From positions 1-41,626 of the forward strand of contig CADATZ010000034.1 in the NCBI GenBank assembly GCA_902791025.1: a DNA stretch of 41,626 nucleotides. The letters run 5' to 3'. The notes below the pieces were generated by a model that was not told the DNA's origin, did no database searches, and saw only the letters and a program-made list of their open reading frames with translations. Origin of the DNA: an uncultured Chloroflexota bacterium (GTDB lineage Bacteria; Chloroflexota; Anaerolineae; Anaerolineales; Anaerolineaceae). A program made the translations under genes and the position numbers. This document shows positions 31,508 to 39,672 of the stretch, one piece after another; position 1 is the first letter of the stretch, and every line of letters begins with the position of its first letter.

Positions 31508-33097
31508 ATGTCTATTGAAGCCGGCAATATTCTGCGCGAAACCAGGGAACAAAAAGGTGTCTCGATTAAAGATGCCTCCGATTCTTTGCATATTCGTATT
31601 CCTTACCTGCAGGCTCTCGAGAGCGGAAGAGCAGAAATTATTCCATCCGCTGTACAGGCTCGGGGCTTTTTACGTATTTACGCGGAATATCTGAATTTGA
31701 GTGCATCTGATATTATTCAGGAATGGGATAATCCTGGAAGTACGTCATTGTCAAATAAACCAGAAGAAAAGCCTGACCAAAATTCGACATCTGAACCTGC
31801 ACTTTCATTTTCTGCTCAAATTCCACCGATACCCGATATTTATCCGAACAATCAGGTAAAGCCTATTTTGCCACAATTTTCCGGAATACAGAATAACGGA
31901 CAACTACCTAAAAGTGGATTCATAAATAATATCACTAACTCCGGTGCTCAGCCACAAATAAATACTCCTCAAAATTTTTCAACGCAGCCACCTGTCATTA
32001 CGCCTTCCGATTCAAATGCAGTGTCCACAGAATTGCCAAAAGAAGATAAACAAAAGAAAGAGTCAAAAAGAATCAAAATTGGTCTTTTTCAGAAAAAAAA
32101 CAAGCAAGACACGAAAGAACCGGAAATAAAAGAAAATGCACAAGATCTTTTCAACAGTATTGGTGATGAACTGTCTTTTCGCAGAAAGTTTTTAGCGCTT
32201 TCCCTGGAAGACTGTGAATCTCAAACACTTATACGTTCTATTTACCTGGAATCCATGGAGAAGGGAAATTTTGAACAGCTTCCTTCTTTGATTCAGGCTC
32301 GAGGTATGTTGAATAACTATGCATCTTTTCTTGACCTCGATGTTGATGCATTGATGCTGAAATTTGCAACAGCTCTTCAGATTCTCTCAGAAAAGAAAAA
32401 CAAACGTGATGATGACAATAAAAAAACAAAACCTGCTAAAAAAGCTGGTCGGTTGAAGAAGTTTTTTACTCCTGATTTGTTTGTAGGTATATTTGTAATT
32501 GTTGGAATCACTGGGATCATTATTTATAGTGCCATTACTATTACTGCATATCGAAGAAGTATTTCAGAACCGACCGCCGACCTGGGGGTCAGTCTGCTTG
32601 AACAATATCTGGATACAACGAGAACCCCCGAATTTCTCCCAACTTCTTCTCCTACACCAATATCCGCCGGTCAAACATCAAATTTACTTGCGGAAATAAC
32701 GGAAACAGAAACAACCGAAGCAGAAGAATTTTTGTCTTCACAACCCATTCAATTGTTTGTTAATGCAAATCAGAGAGCATTAATGAGGATTGTCTCCGAT
32801 GGAAAGGAAGTCTTTTCCGGACGAACTTTACCAAATAATACTTATCCATTTGATGCTGAGAATGAAATCGTTTTATCGATCAGCAACGCTGATGCTATTT
32901 CAGTTGTCTACAATCAGCAGAATATGGGAAGATTGGGGAAGCTCGGCGAGGTAATGACAGTTATATTCACTTCTTCTATGGCTGCTACACCGACGCCCCA
33001 ATTCAGTCCAACACCGACAAATACATATGAACCAACCTACACACCGCAGCCGGAAACTCCGCTGCCAACAAACACACCGACGCCCTATATACCATAA
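31508..33097 (+). CDS. RodZ-like membrane protein with two HTH domains and a Thr/Pro-rich tail
   Basis: The ATG at 31508 gives 529 residues. An upstream in-frame ATG would overlap rplI and the terminator. Residues ~3-75 form a RodZ-type helix-turn-helix (I-L-R-E-T-R-E-Q-K-G-V-S-I; Y-L-Q-A-L-E-S-G; A-R-G-F-L-R-I-Y-A). A Pro/Asn/Gln-rich linker follows. A second, diverged copy lies at ~213-285 (S-F-R-R-K-F-L-A-L-S-L; Y-L-E-S-M-E-K-G; A-R-G-M-L-N-N-Y-A). Then come a basic stretch, one membrane helix (~323-346), and a beta-rich extracytoplasmic domain like the RodZ C-terminal domain. The tail is T-P-rich. RodZ links MreB filaments to wall synthesis; an MreB homologue is encoded 2.5 kb away. Confidence 0.85.
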   Translation: MSIEAGNILRETREQKGVSIKDASDSLHIRIPYLQALESGRAEIIPSAVQARGFLRIYAEYLNLSASDIIQEWDNPGSTSLSNKPEEKPDQNSTSEPALSFSAQIPPIPDIYPNNQVKPILPQFSGIQNNGQLPKSGFINNITNSGAQPQINTPQNFSTQPPVITPSDSNAVSTELPKEDKQKKESKRIKIGLFQKKNKQDTKEPEIKENAQDLFNSIGDELSFRRKFLALSLEDCESQTLIRSIYLESMEKGNFEQLPSLIQARGMLNNYASFLDLDVDALMLKFATALQILSEKKNKRDDDNKKTKPAKKAGRLKKFFTPDLFVGIFVIVGITGIIIYSAITITAYRRSISEPTADLGVSLLEQYLDTTRTPEFLPTSSPTPISAGQTSNLLAEITETETTEAEEFLSSQPIQLFVNANQRALMRIVSDGKEVFSGRTLPNNTYPFDAENEIVLSISNADAISVVYNQQNMGRLGKLGEVMTVIFTSSMAATPTPQFSPTPTNTYEPTYTPQPETPLPTNTPTPYIP

Positions 33098-33116
33098 GAG
33101 GGAGAACAAACAAACT

Positions 33117-34439
33117 ATGAAACCGAATACTTTTCATCTGATTTCACTGGGATGCGCAAAAAACACTGTCGATTCAACAACAATGGGGAACCTTCTTGCA
33201 CGCCAGGGATATATTTTTGAAAATGACCCGAACAAAGCAGAAGTTTTGATTGTTAACACCTGTGGGTTTATCAGACCGGCACGGGAAGAAGCCATTGAAA
33301 CCATTAATGATCTTGCACGGCATAAATCAAAAAAACAGCTTTTGATTGCAGCCGGATGTATGGCTGAAAAGTATTCCGATGAAATCAAATCTCACTGCAA
33401 AAAAATCGATGCACTGCTCGGAACCAGAAACATCAATCAAATCGGACAAATCATTGAAAACCTGAAATCAGGGACTTCCCTCAGAGCTGTTTCAACACAA
33501 TTTGACATGGATCGTCTCAGCCAATTCGCTCTGCAGGGGAATTCTGCATATCTCAAAATAGCAGATGGCTGTTCAAGACGCTGTGCTTTTTGTGCCATTC
33601 CAGGAATTAAAGGTGAATGGCACAGCCGCCCGGCAGATGAGATATTGCGGGATGCATCCGTTCTGGATGAACAAGGCGTACAGGAATTGATCCTCATAGC
33701 ACAGGACACAACCTCTTATGGAATTGACCGCGGCGAAAAGGATGCGTTACCGGGTCTGCTTGAGAAAATAGAAAAAGCAGCCCCCAATATACCCTGGATA
33801 CGAATTCTATACGCATTCCCCGGATTTGTATCCGATCATCTGATTGACTTAATGGCATCTGACAATCACATCCTGCCTTATCTTGACATCCCGCTGCAGC
33901 ACGCTTCTCCCTCGGTTTTGAAGCGCATGCTTCGGCCGGATAACATGGATTCGGTAAGGAAAACGCTTGAATATATGCGAAAAAGAATGCCTGAAATGGC
34001 GATCCGGTCCACGTTTATTACCGGTTTTCCCGGTGAAACTGAAGAAGATTTCAAAGAGCTCTATCAATTCATCGAATCCATGGAATTTGACAGAGTCGGT
34101 GTTTTCCCCTATTACGCTGAAAAAGGAACACCTTCCGCGCAATACGAGGATGATGTGCCGGAAGAAACGAAACTGGAACGACAGGAACAGCTCTACCTGC
34201 TTCAACAGGAGATTTCCCATGACGTCAATATGCGTTTTGTCGGAAAAACCATGGATGTTCTGATTGAAGGAATCCAGGAGGACGGCATGCTGATTGGGCG
34301 TACTTACCGAGACGCACCTGAAATTGACGGGCTGGTTTTTATCAGTGGAGATGCTCCGATTGGCGGAATCGTTCCGGTAAAAATTACAGGTGTCGTAGGT
34401 GATTACGATCTGCTGGGAAGCGCCATACCATTTCAATAG
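33117..34439 (+). CDS. rimO: Ribosomal protein S12 methylthiotransferase RimO
   Basis: The 440-residue product from the ATG at 33117 is a two-cluster radical-SAM enzyme that adds a methylthio group to an Asp of S12. The N-terminal domain has S-L-G-C-A-K-N-T-V-D-S (RimO-type) with cluster cysteines 13, 49 and 81. The radical-SAM motif is C-S-R-R-C-A-F-C (152, 156, 159). The last ~65 residues form a TRAM RNA-binding domain. The 33027 start would add a stretch that overlaps the RodZ-like gene. A GGGAG lies ~13 nt before the ATG. It starts 19 nt after the RodZ-like stop and may be co-transcribed. Confidence 0.93.
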   Translation: MKPNTFHLISLGCAKNTVDSTTMGNLLARQGYIFENDPNKAEVLIVNTCGFIRPAREEAIETINDLARHKSKKQLLIAAGCMAEKYSDEIKSHCKKIDALLGTRNINQIGQIIENLKSGTSLRAVSTQFDMDRLSQFALQGNSAYLKIADGCSRRCAFCAIPGIKGEWHSRPADEILRDASVLDEQGVQELILIAQDTTSYGIDRGEKDALPGLLEKIEKAAPNIPWIRILYAFPGFVSDHLIDLMASDNHILPYLDIPLQHASPSVLKRMLRPDNMDSVRKTLEYMRKRMPEMAIRSTFITGFPGETEEDFKELYQFIESMEFDRVGVFPYYAEKGTPSAQYEDDVPEETKLERQEQLYLLQQEISHDVNMRFVGKTMDVLIEGIQEDGMLIGRTYRDAPEIDGLVFISGDAPIGGIVPVKITGVVGDYDLLGSAIPFQ

Positions 34440-34440
34440 A

Positions 34441-34935
34441 TCAAAGATAATCAAGTATCACCTGCCAGGCCTCCTTTAAAGTGTCATAAGTCCAACTACG
34501 ACAATTCGCCGGACTTGTCGATGGCAAGCATATCCACTGAACAGGATATTTTTCTGAAAAAAAACGTTTATAAGCGGTTGATGCTTTTTGTCCGTTTGTA
34601 AACACTGCGTTTATGTCAGCTATGTTAAAAATCCGGTCAAGATCATTTGGCATAGCATTTTTGATAGAAGAATCATCAGCACCCTTGATGTCACAGGATG
34701 AGAAAACATCCCATATCGCGATATGATGAGTACGTAAGAACTCCAATTTTTCGCTTATAGTATCCTTCATCGGTTCATTGAACAGATCCATAAGGATCCG
34801 CCAGAATCGATTCTGTGGATGTCCATAATAAAAACCCTGCTCCCTTGATTTCGGAGATGGCATCGTGCCCAGTATCAGAATTCTTGAATTCGGCGTAACA
34901 ACCGGTTCAAATGGATGTGCGATTCGTTCTGCCAT
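34441..34935 (-). CDS. Hypoxanthine-DNA glycosylase (DNA-deoxyinosine glycosylase, UDG superfamily family 6)
   Basis: The 164-residue product has the family signature: L-I-L-G-T-M-P-S-P-K-S-R-E-Q-G-F near the start, then Y-Y-G-H-P-Q-N-R-F-W, and P-S-T-S-P-A-N near the C-terminus. Known members remove hypoxanthine (deaminated adenine) from DNA to start base-excision repair. It is last of four minus-strand genes, 11 nt after the DUF218 gene, with a GAGGTAAAG ribosome site. It ends 1 nt from the convergent rimO stop. Confidence 0.88.
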   Translation of the reverse strand: MAERIAHPFEPVVTPNSRILILGTMPSPKSREQGFYYGHPQNRFWRILMDLFNEPMKDTISEKLEFLRTHHIAIWDVFSSCDIKGADDSSIKNAMPNDLDRIFNIADINAVFTNGQKASTAYKRFFSEKYPVQWICLPSTSPANCRSWTYDTLKEAWQVILDYL

Positions 34936-34946
34936 GATACTTTACC

Positions 34947-35558
34947 TCAAAAGTTCGGATAATCAGGAATATTGGTATCTCTCTTTATAATGAATCCAAG
35001 AATTCGTATATATTCACTGATTGTGTTCTTCCATCCATCCGCCGAAAGCCACCAGAGATATTTGTTATAACCGGAGTTTGGCACCGGGTGGACATATACA
35101 CGAAACGGAGCGTTTTTAAAAGAATCCGTAAAAATCATTTTAACCCGCCGAGTGTGCCATGCATCCGTAACTACCATTACACTGTAATATCCGAGGTCAT
35201 ACATTCTCTTTTTGATTCCGGAAGCCTCCTGCCCCGTATTTTTCGCAGTAACCTCCGAAATATAAACTGCACCATTAGGAATATTCAGACTGTCAAGCAT
35301 CTCCTGCTGCAGCATTGTGTAAGGCAGCTCATTTTCACCAAAAGTCTGATTTGTCCTCGATAATATAATATTATAGGAAATCCCCTTATGATAAAGCTCC
35401 GCAGCTTCCCGTATACGGGATTCGTCATTCCCGCTCAATACCGCGATAACATCAACGGGTTCCAACGGATCAGAATATATTAAATATTTACCGGCCGCCG
35501 CAAATATGACCATTACGCAGGTTATTGCCAGAAGGACAGTCGGCAGATATTTTTTCAA
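34947..35558 (-). CDS. YdcF/ElyC/SanA-like DUF218 protein, membrane-anchored
   Basis: The 203-residue product has one N-terminal membrane helix (about 5-25). A DUF218 domain follows with I-A-V-L-S-G-N-D-E-S-R-I-R-E-A, S-R-T-N-Q-T and V-V-T-D-A-W-H-T-R-R. E. coli relatives (ElyC, SanA, YdcF) affect envelope integrity or bind SAM; the molecular activity is not settled. It lies 11 nt after the PLP-enzyme stop, inside the four-gene run. Confidence 0.82.
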   Translation of the reverse strand: MKKYLPTVLLAITCVMVIFAAAGKYLIYSDPLEPVDVIAVLSGNDESRIREAAELYHKGISYNIILSRTNQTFGENELPYTMLQQEMLDSLNIPNGAVYISEVTAKNTGQEASGIKKRMYDLGYYSVMVVTDAWHTRRVKMIFTDSFKNAPFRVYVHPVPNSGYNKYLWWLSADGWKNTISEYIRILGFIIKRDTNIPDYPNF

Positions 35559-35569
35559 TTTACCGCCTC

Positions 35570-36721
35570 TCAGATTAACGCCTTTCGCATATTTTCAAGC
35601 GCTTTTGAAAGGGTAGCCCGATTTGTTCCCAAATTCAACCTGACAAATTTTTCATATCCGGCACCAAATGCAGCGCCATCATTTAACTGTACATGAGCTT
35701 CCTTTGCAAAGAATTCAGCAGGGCTCCCATTGATTGGAAGTGAACCACAATCCATCCACATTAAAAAGGTAGCTTCGATCTTGTTCAGACGAATAGCCGG
35801 AATATTCTTTTTGATAAAATTCATCGCAAAGTCGCGGTTTTCCTCAAGATAATCCATCAACTCCAGCCTCCAGTCCTCACAGTCACGATATGCAGCAAGA
35901 CCGGCTTCCTGGGATAAAATGGAAACATGACTGCCCATTCCCCTTAATGCTCTCTGGAAAGCTTCACGCATTTCGGAATCTTGCACAATAGCAACTGAAC
36001 AGGCAAGACCGGGAATATTGAAGGTTTTACTGGGCGCCATGAAGGTAATGGTGTTAGCAGCAAATTCATCATTTATGGATGCTATCGGAGTATGTTTAGA
36101 CCCTTTATAAAGGATTTCGCAATGGATCTCATCTGAACAGATTTTAACGCCATGTCTGAGACATATTTCTCCCATCTTTACGAGCTCATCATGTGTGAAT
36201 GTACGCCCAACCGGATTGTGTGGATTACATAGGACAAATAAGGATGTATTATCTTTAATTTGACTCTCAAATTTATCGAAATCAATCCTCCATGTCTGGT
36301 CTTCTTCCTGATAATAAAGATCGTTTGCAATTCCCTCGATTGCGAAATTATGAGGGCCTTCGATAAACGGAGGATAAGCGGGAGTTTGATAGATCAAGGA
36401 ATTCTCCGCACCGCAAAAAGCATGGATCGCAAAATTGAAACCGGAAACGATACCGGGAACCATAATTAAATCTTCCGGTGTAACCTTCCACCCATAAAAC
36501 TTATCCAGCCGATCACAAAACACCTGCTTGAATTCAGGACTTTCCATTGTATAACCAAAAACAGGGTGTTCAAGACGCTTCTGTATGGCATCGATAATTT
36601 TCGGGCATACCGCAAAATCCATATCAGCCACCCACAAGGGAAGTCTGTCTTCGGGATAAATATCCCACTTTACACAATTTGTATTTCGTCTGTTCGGAAC
36701 CACGTCAAAATTATAGATCAT
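35570..36721 (-). CDS. MalY/PatB-type PLP aminotransferase / C-S lyase
   Basis: The 383-residue product is a fold-type I PLP enzyme of the MalY/PatB subgroup (cystathionine beta-lyase-like). The start has the subgroup's N-C-V-K-W-D and L-P-L-W-V-A-D-M-D-F. C-N-P-H-N-P-V-G-R binds substrate, S-D-E-I-H contains Asp197, and Lys232 in S-K-T-F-N is the Schiff-base lysine. Members cleave C-S bonds of cystathionine or cysteine conjugates, and some transaminate. Its ATG overlaps the methyltransferase stop codon (TAATG), so translation is coupled. Confidence 0.92.
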   Translation of the reverse strand: MIYNFDVVPNRRNTNCVKWDIYPEDRLPLWVADMDFAVCPKIIDAIQKRLEHPVFGYTMESPEFKQVFCDRLDKFYGWKVTPEDLIMVPGIVSGFNFAIHAFCGAENSLIYQTPAYPPFIEGPHNFAIEGIANDLYYQEEDQTWRIDFDKFESQIKDNTSLFVLCNPHNPVGRTFTHDELVKMGEICLRHGVKICSDEIHCEILYKGSKHTPIASINDEFAANTITFMAPSKTFNIPGLACSVAIVQDSEMREAFQRALRGMGSHVSILSQEAGLAAYRDCEDWRLELMDYLEENRDFAMNFIKKNIPAIRLNKIEATFLMWMDCGSLPINGSPAEFFAKEAHVQLNDGAAFGAGYEKFVRLNLGTNRATLSKALENMRKALI

Positions 36722-37449
36722 TATTCCACCTTACTTTTTTCAGCAAAAGCAAAATACGTCGGGACACTATACGAATATTTTGCTTTTGGATCGAATCGAA
36801 AATTTCCAATATTTGAATCAATAACCATCTGTCTTATTTCATTTTGAATAAAATCAGTGTCACATTGATTTTCCCGATACTTTCCACATTCTATCTCAGA
36901 AAATCCGGCTTCTTTGAAATAATTATTCAATTGACTGCCAACATTTACATTCGCACCAAAATCTGATAATGCTTTCCTTTGTTTCTCTGCCAGTTCAAAC
37001 AACACCTTTGGTTCCGCACGCAGCTCATCATAACAAGGCTCTGCCATTGCGGCACAGATTCCGCCTGGTTTCGTCACCCGCTTCATTTCAGCCAGAATTT
37101 CAACCGGATCCTTTACCCACAACAGAAAGTAATGACAAAAAACCAAATCAAAACAACTATCCGAAAACGGAAGTTCTTTTCCATCAGCACGAAATAATTC
37201 AATGAAATTTTGTTTTTTCGCGTATTTTATCGCTATCGGATCAATATCAACACCTGCAAATAATTTAACTTTCTCACATTGTTCATTTTTTATTTCAGAC
37301 AAAACCGCTCCGGTTCCGCAGCCAACTTCGAGGATTTTTATTTTATCATCCTTAAAGTACCTTCTAAACAAATAGTTCCGAAACGGTTTTGTCCATTCTG
37401 CCTGTTGCTGATAACGTAAATGCTTTTCAGCAATCAATGAAGCAATCAT
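36721..37449 (-). CDS. Class I SAM-dependent methyltransferase
   Basis: The 242-residue product has the Rossmann SAM loop E-V-G-C-G-T-G (41-47). An acidic motif follows (V-D-I-D-P), with D-L-V-F-C-H-Y and V-T-K-P-G-G as post-I motifs. The substrate cannot be read from sequence. It heads a coupled run with the MalY-like enzyme. It lies 31 nt downstream of the Cys-tail membrane protein gene and could share its transcript. No ribosome site is obvious before the ATG. Confidence 0.85.
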   Translation of the reverse strand: MIASLIAEKHLRYQQQAEWTKPFRNYLFRRYFKDDKIKILEVGCGTGAVLSEIKNEQCEKVKLFAGVDIDPIAIKYAKKQNFIELFRADGKELPFSDSCFDLVFCHYFLLWVKDPVEILAEMKRVTKPGGICAAMAEPCYDELRAEPKVLFELAEKQRKALSDFGANVNVGSQLNNYFKEAGFSEIECGKYRENQCDTDFIQNEIRQMVIDSNIGNFRFDPKAKYSYSVPTYFAFAEKSKVE

Positions 37450-37480
37450 TTATCCGAAAACAATGCACAGATAGAGCGTA

Positions 37481-39277
37481 TCAGCGTCCGCCGCCGGCAC
37501 AGGCACAGGCACAGCTGTCACACGCACAAGCACAGGCGCATGATGATGACCTACCGCTGCTGCCGCCACCATGACGATGACTGCTTGATGAGGAAGAATA
37601 AACAGGGCTCGGATTTGTCCTGTTCTTTATCGATGACTGGAAGGTTTTGGGATTTCCAACCAATGAATTGGCGATCTTCCTCGCACCATCCGTTATCGAA
37701 CGGGCAAACATCGCACCCGGGAGAACCGGCATAGGAGTCGGCGCTGATGGGGAAGAACCAGAACGTTTCTCGTCTGAAGATCCCCCGCTTGAAACCGTCT
37801 CGGGATTATATGGACGATCCATCGGTCTGTGATAACCTGGATCGACCCGCCACCACCATCTCGGCGGATAAAATTCATAACCGGTAAATGTTTCATTGAC
37901 TCTCTTCTCCGGGTCATTTTCGAGCATTGCCCAGCCAAAGTTATCACCCAGCAGTTTGCTTTTCAATTCCGGTGTATCAGCAGCTTCCACCTGCTCCCAG
38001 GCCTTATCACAGATATTCTTGTAATACTCTTTTGTCTCATTAAGGGAGAAGCCTTCTACTTTTTTAGAAACGCTCAGGATAAGACGATGCATGGTGTCAC
38101 GCATTTTTGTCTTCCGTTTGTTCTCGTTTGTTTCCCGCAACGCCTCGATAAAGTTTGTCTCATATTCATATAATCCTTCCGGCAGGGGATCAACGATATC
38201 AACATCAATTGGATCCATTGATTTCACCTGAATCACATCTTTCTTGGCGAGACCGTAAAGAACCATACTGATGACCCGTTCCATATCAGTTTCAAGCAGG
38301 ATGGCTGCTTCCACAGCAGTCAGACCACGTTTGATTCCTTCACCGTCTGTTTTGATCTGCGGTGGAAAATAATTTTTGCTGGATCGAATCGTTTCTTTTT
38401 TCGCTTTCTTTATTATCGACAATGTTCCCCAAACAAATAAACCTATAGGCACGAATATACACGCAAGTGTTTCAAAAATCGAAGACAGATCGATACTGGA
38501 GGAAGAACTTCCTCCTCCAGAGGATGATGTAATATTGTTCGTTGAAGTCAACGCGCTTTTTATAAATTTCCCGCCAAAAACATATTCCGAATGCATATCC
38601 GCGTTTTCGGAATACCATTCATATACAACGCAGTAATCTTCGTCCATCCATGCTTCCGGTTGAGCTTCACCGACCCAATGTTCAGGAGAATAATAATATG
38701 CAAGACCATCACTTACGTCAGGTGGAAATACGATAATAAATGAATATTTTGTCTTCCCTCTGACATATTTTGAATCGAAATAATTTGGAGTGAACTGGAA
38801 ACCAGCGAACTCTTGTTCAACTTCATCAACCTTTTCAGAAGTTGCGTTAAACAGATTTTTTCGCAGGTTCGGAATCCAGACACTAACAGTTGCATTATCT
38901 CCCGTGGCGATAGAAGCCTTTCCCATTTCAAGAGAAATCCCATAGCGCAATCCGGTCTGTTCATAGTCTGCTTTAGTGACTTTGATATTGCTGTTGGTTT
39001 CACCATTAAGCATCACCTGAACATCACCAAGCGTATAATTATTATTCGGCAATCCGATATCAATATAATCTATCTTCTGACCAAGGTTATGTACTTCGTA
39101 CTCAACGAATATTGTCATCGATCCATCAGATTCGACTTCAACCGTCGTCTGCGCAGTTGGAATCTCGAAAGAATACTCCGCAGCAGCATTTCCGATTACA
39201 AACAATACCAAAACCAGGAAAATTGAAAGAATTCTCAGTTTTTTCGCTTTATTTACTCCCAATCGTGATATATCCAT
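37481..39277 (-). CDS. Secreted/membrane protein with an alternating Cys-Ala C-terminal tail
   Basis: The 598-residue product has a signal sequence or helix (about 14-33) and a beta-rich extracytoplasmic domain (~35-250) resembling DUF2207-type N-terminal domains. A Ser/Gly linker and one membrane helix (~266-288) follow, then a ~200-residue helical cytoplasmic part. The last ~90 residues are low complexity, rich in Pro, Ser, His and Gly. The final 19 are seven cysteines alternating with alanine (580, 582, 584, 586, 589, 591, 593), then G-G-G-R. Such a tail could bind metal, be acylated or oxidised, or be a processing signal; none of this is shown. GGGAG precedes the ATG. It is third in the zinc-ribbon operon. 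Confidence 0.75.
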   Translation of the reverse strand: MDISRLGVNKAKKLRILSIFLVLVLFVIGNAAAEYSFEIPTAQTTVEVESDGSMTIFVEYEVHNLGQKIDYIDIGLPNNNYTLGDVQVMLNGETNSNIKVTKADYEQTGLRYGISLEMGKASIATGDNATVSVWIPNLRKNLFNATSEKVDEVEQEFAGFQFTPNYFDSKYVRGKTKYSFIIVFPPDVSDGLAYYYSPEHWVGEAQPEAWMDEDYCVVYEWYSENADMHSEYVFGGKFIKSALTSTNNITSSSGGGSSSSSIDLSSIFETLACIFVPIGLFVWGTLSIIKKAKKETIRSSKNYFPPQIKTDGEGIKRGLTAVEAAILLETDMERVISMVLYGLAKKDVIQVKSMDPIDVDIVDPLPEGLYEYETNFIEALRETNENKRKTKMRDTMHRLILSVSKKVEGFSLNETKEYYKNICDKAWEQVEAADTPELKSKLLGDNFGWAMLENDPEKRVNETFTGYEFYPPRWWWRVDPGYHRPMDRPYNPETVSSGGSSDEKRSGSSPSAPTPMPVLPGAMFARSITDGARKIANSLVGNPKTFQSSIKNRTNPSPVYSSSSSSHRHGGGSSGRSSSCACACACDSCACACAGGGR

Positions 39278-39315
39278 TTGTTCTCACACTCCCAATCTCT
39301 GAACACTGACTGATG

Positions 39316-39672
39316 CTACCATTTTGGCTCTTCTGTGATCTGATACGTTACACCACAATAGGGACAGGTAACGGTCGGTACACCCGCAACCAGCGTAATA
39401 TCATTCTTACCGAGCGGGCCGCCGCATTTTTCACAAACTAATTTGGTTGCCTTTGTTTCACCGCTGAGATCAATATTATAGGTTACATTTTTCGAGGCCT
39501 TTTCCGCCTTGCTCTTCCGTGTAACAATGATCATGATCACGGAACCGATCCCAACCAGAATGATACCTATAATCAGATTTGACGCTACAAAAGGCTCACC
39601 AAAAGCAGCTAAAATAAACAATACGCCAAAAATATAGGCAATAGCTGATAAAATAATTCCTACAATTTTCAT
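39316..39672 (-). CDS. Two-helix membrane protein with a C-terminal zinc ribbon
   Basis: The 118-residue product has two membrane helices (about 3-23 and 31-50), a short linker and a C-terminal zinc ribbon. Its Cys pairs are at 80/83 (C-E-K-C) and 103/106 (C-P-Y-C). Its ATG directly follows the stop codon of the upstream gene, so translation is coupled. I know no named family. The arrangement suggests a small membrane partner of the two larger proteins. The Cys-tail gene starts 38 nt downstream. Confidence 0.7.
   Translation of the reverse strand: MKIVGIILSAIAYIFGVLFILAAFGEPFVASNLIIGIILVGIGSVIMIIVTRKSKAEKASKNVTYNIDLSGETKATKLVCEKCGGPLGKNDITLVAGVPTVTCPYCGVTYQITEEPKW

Noticed and set aside
33027..33116. 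Upstream start of rimO
   Set aside because: It lies inside the RodZ-like gene, and the family N-terminus begins just after the ATG at 33117.
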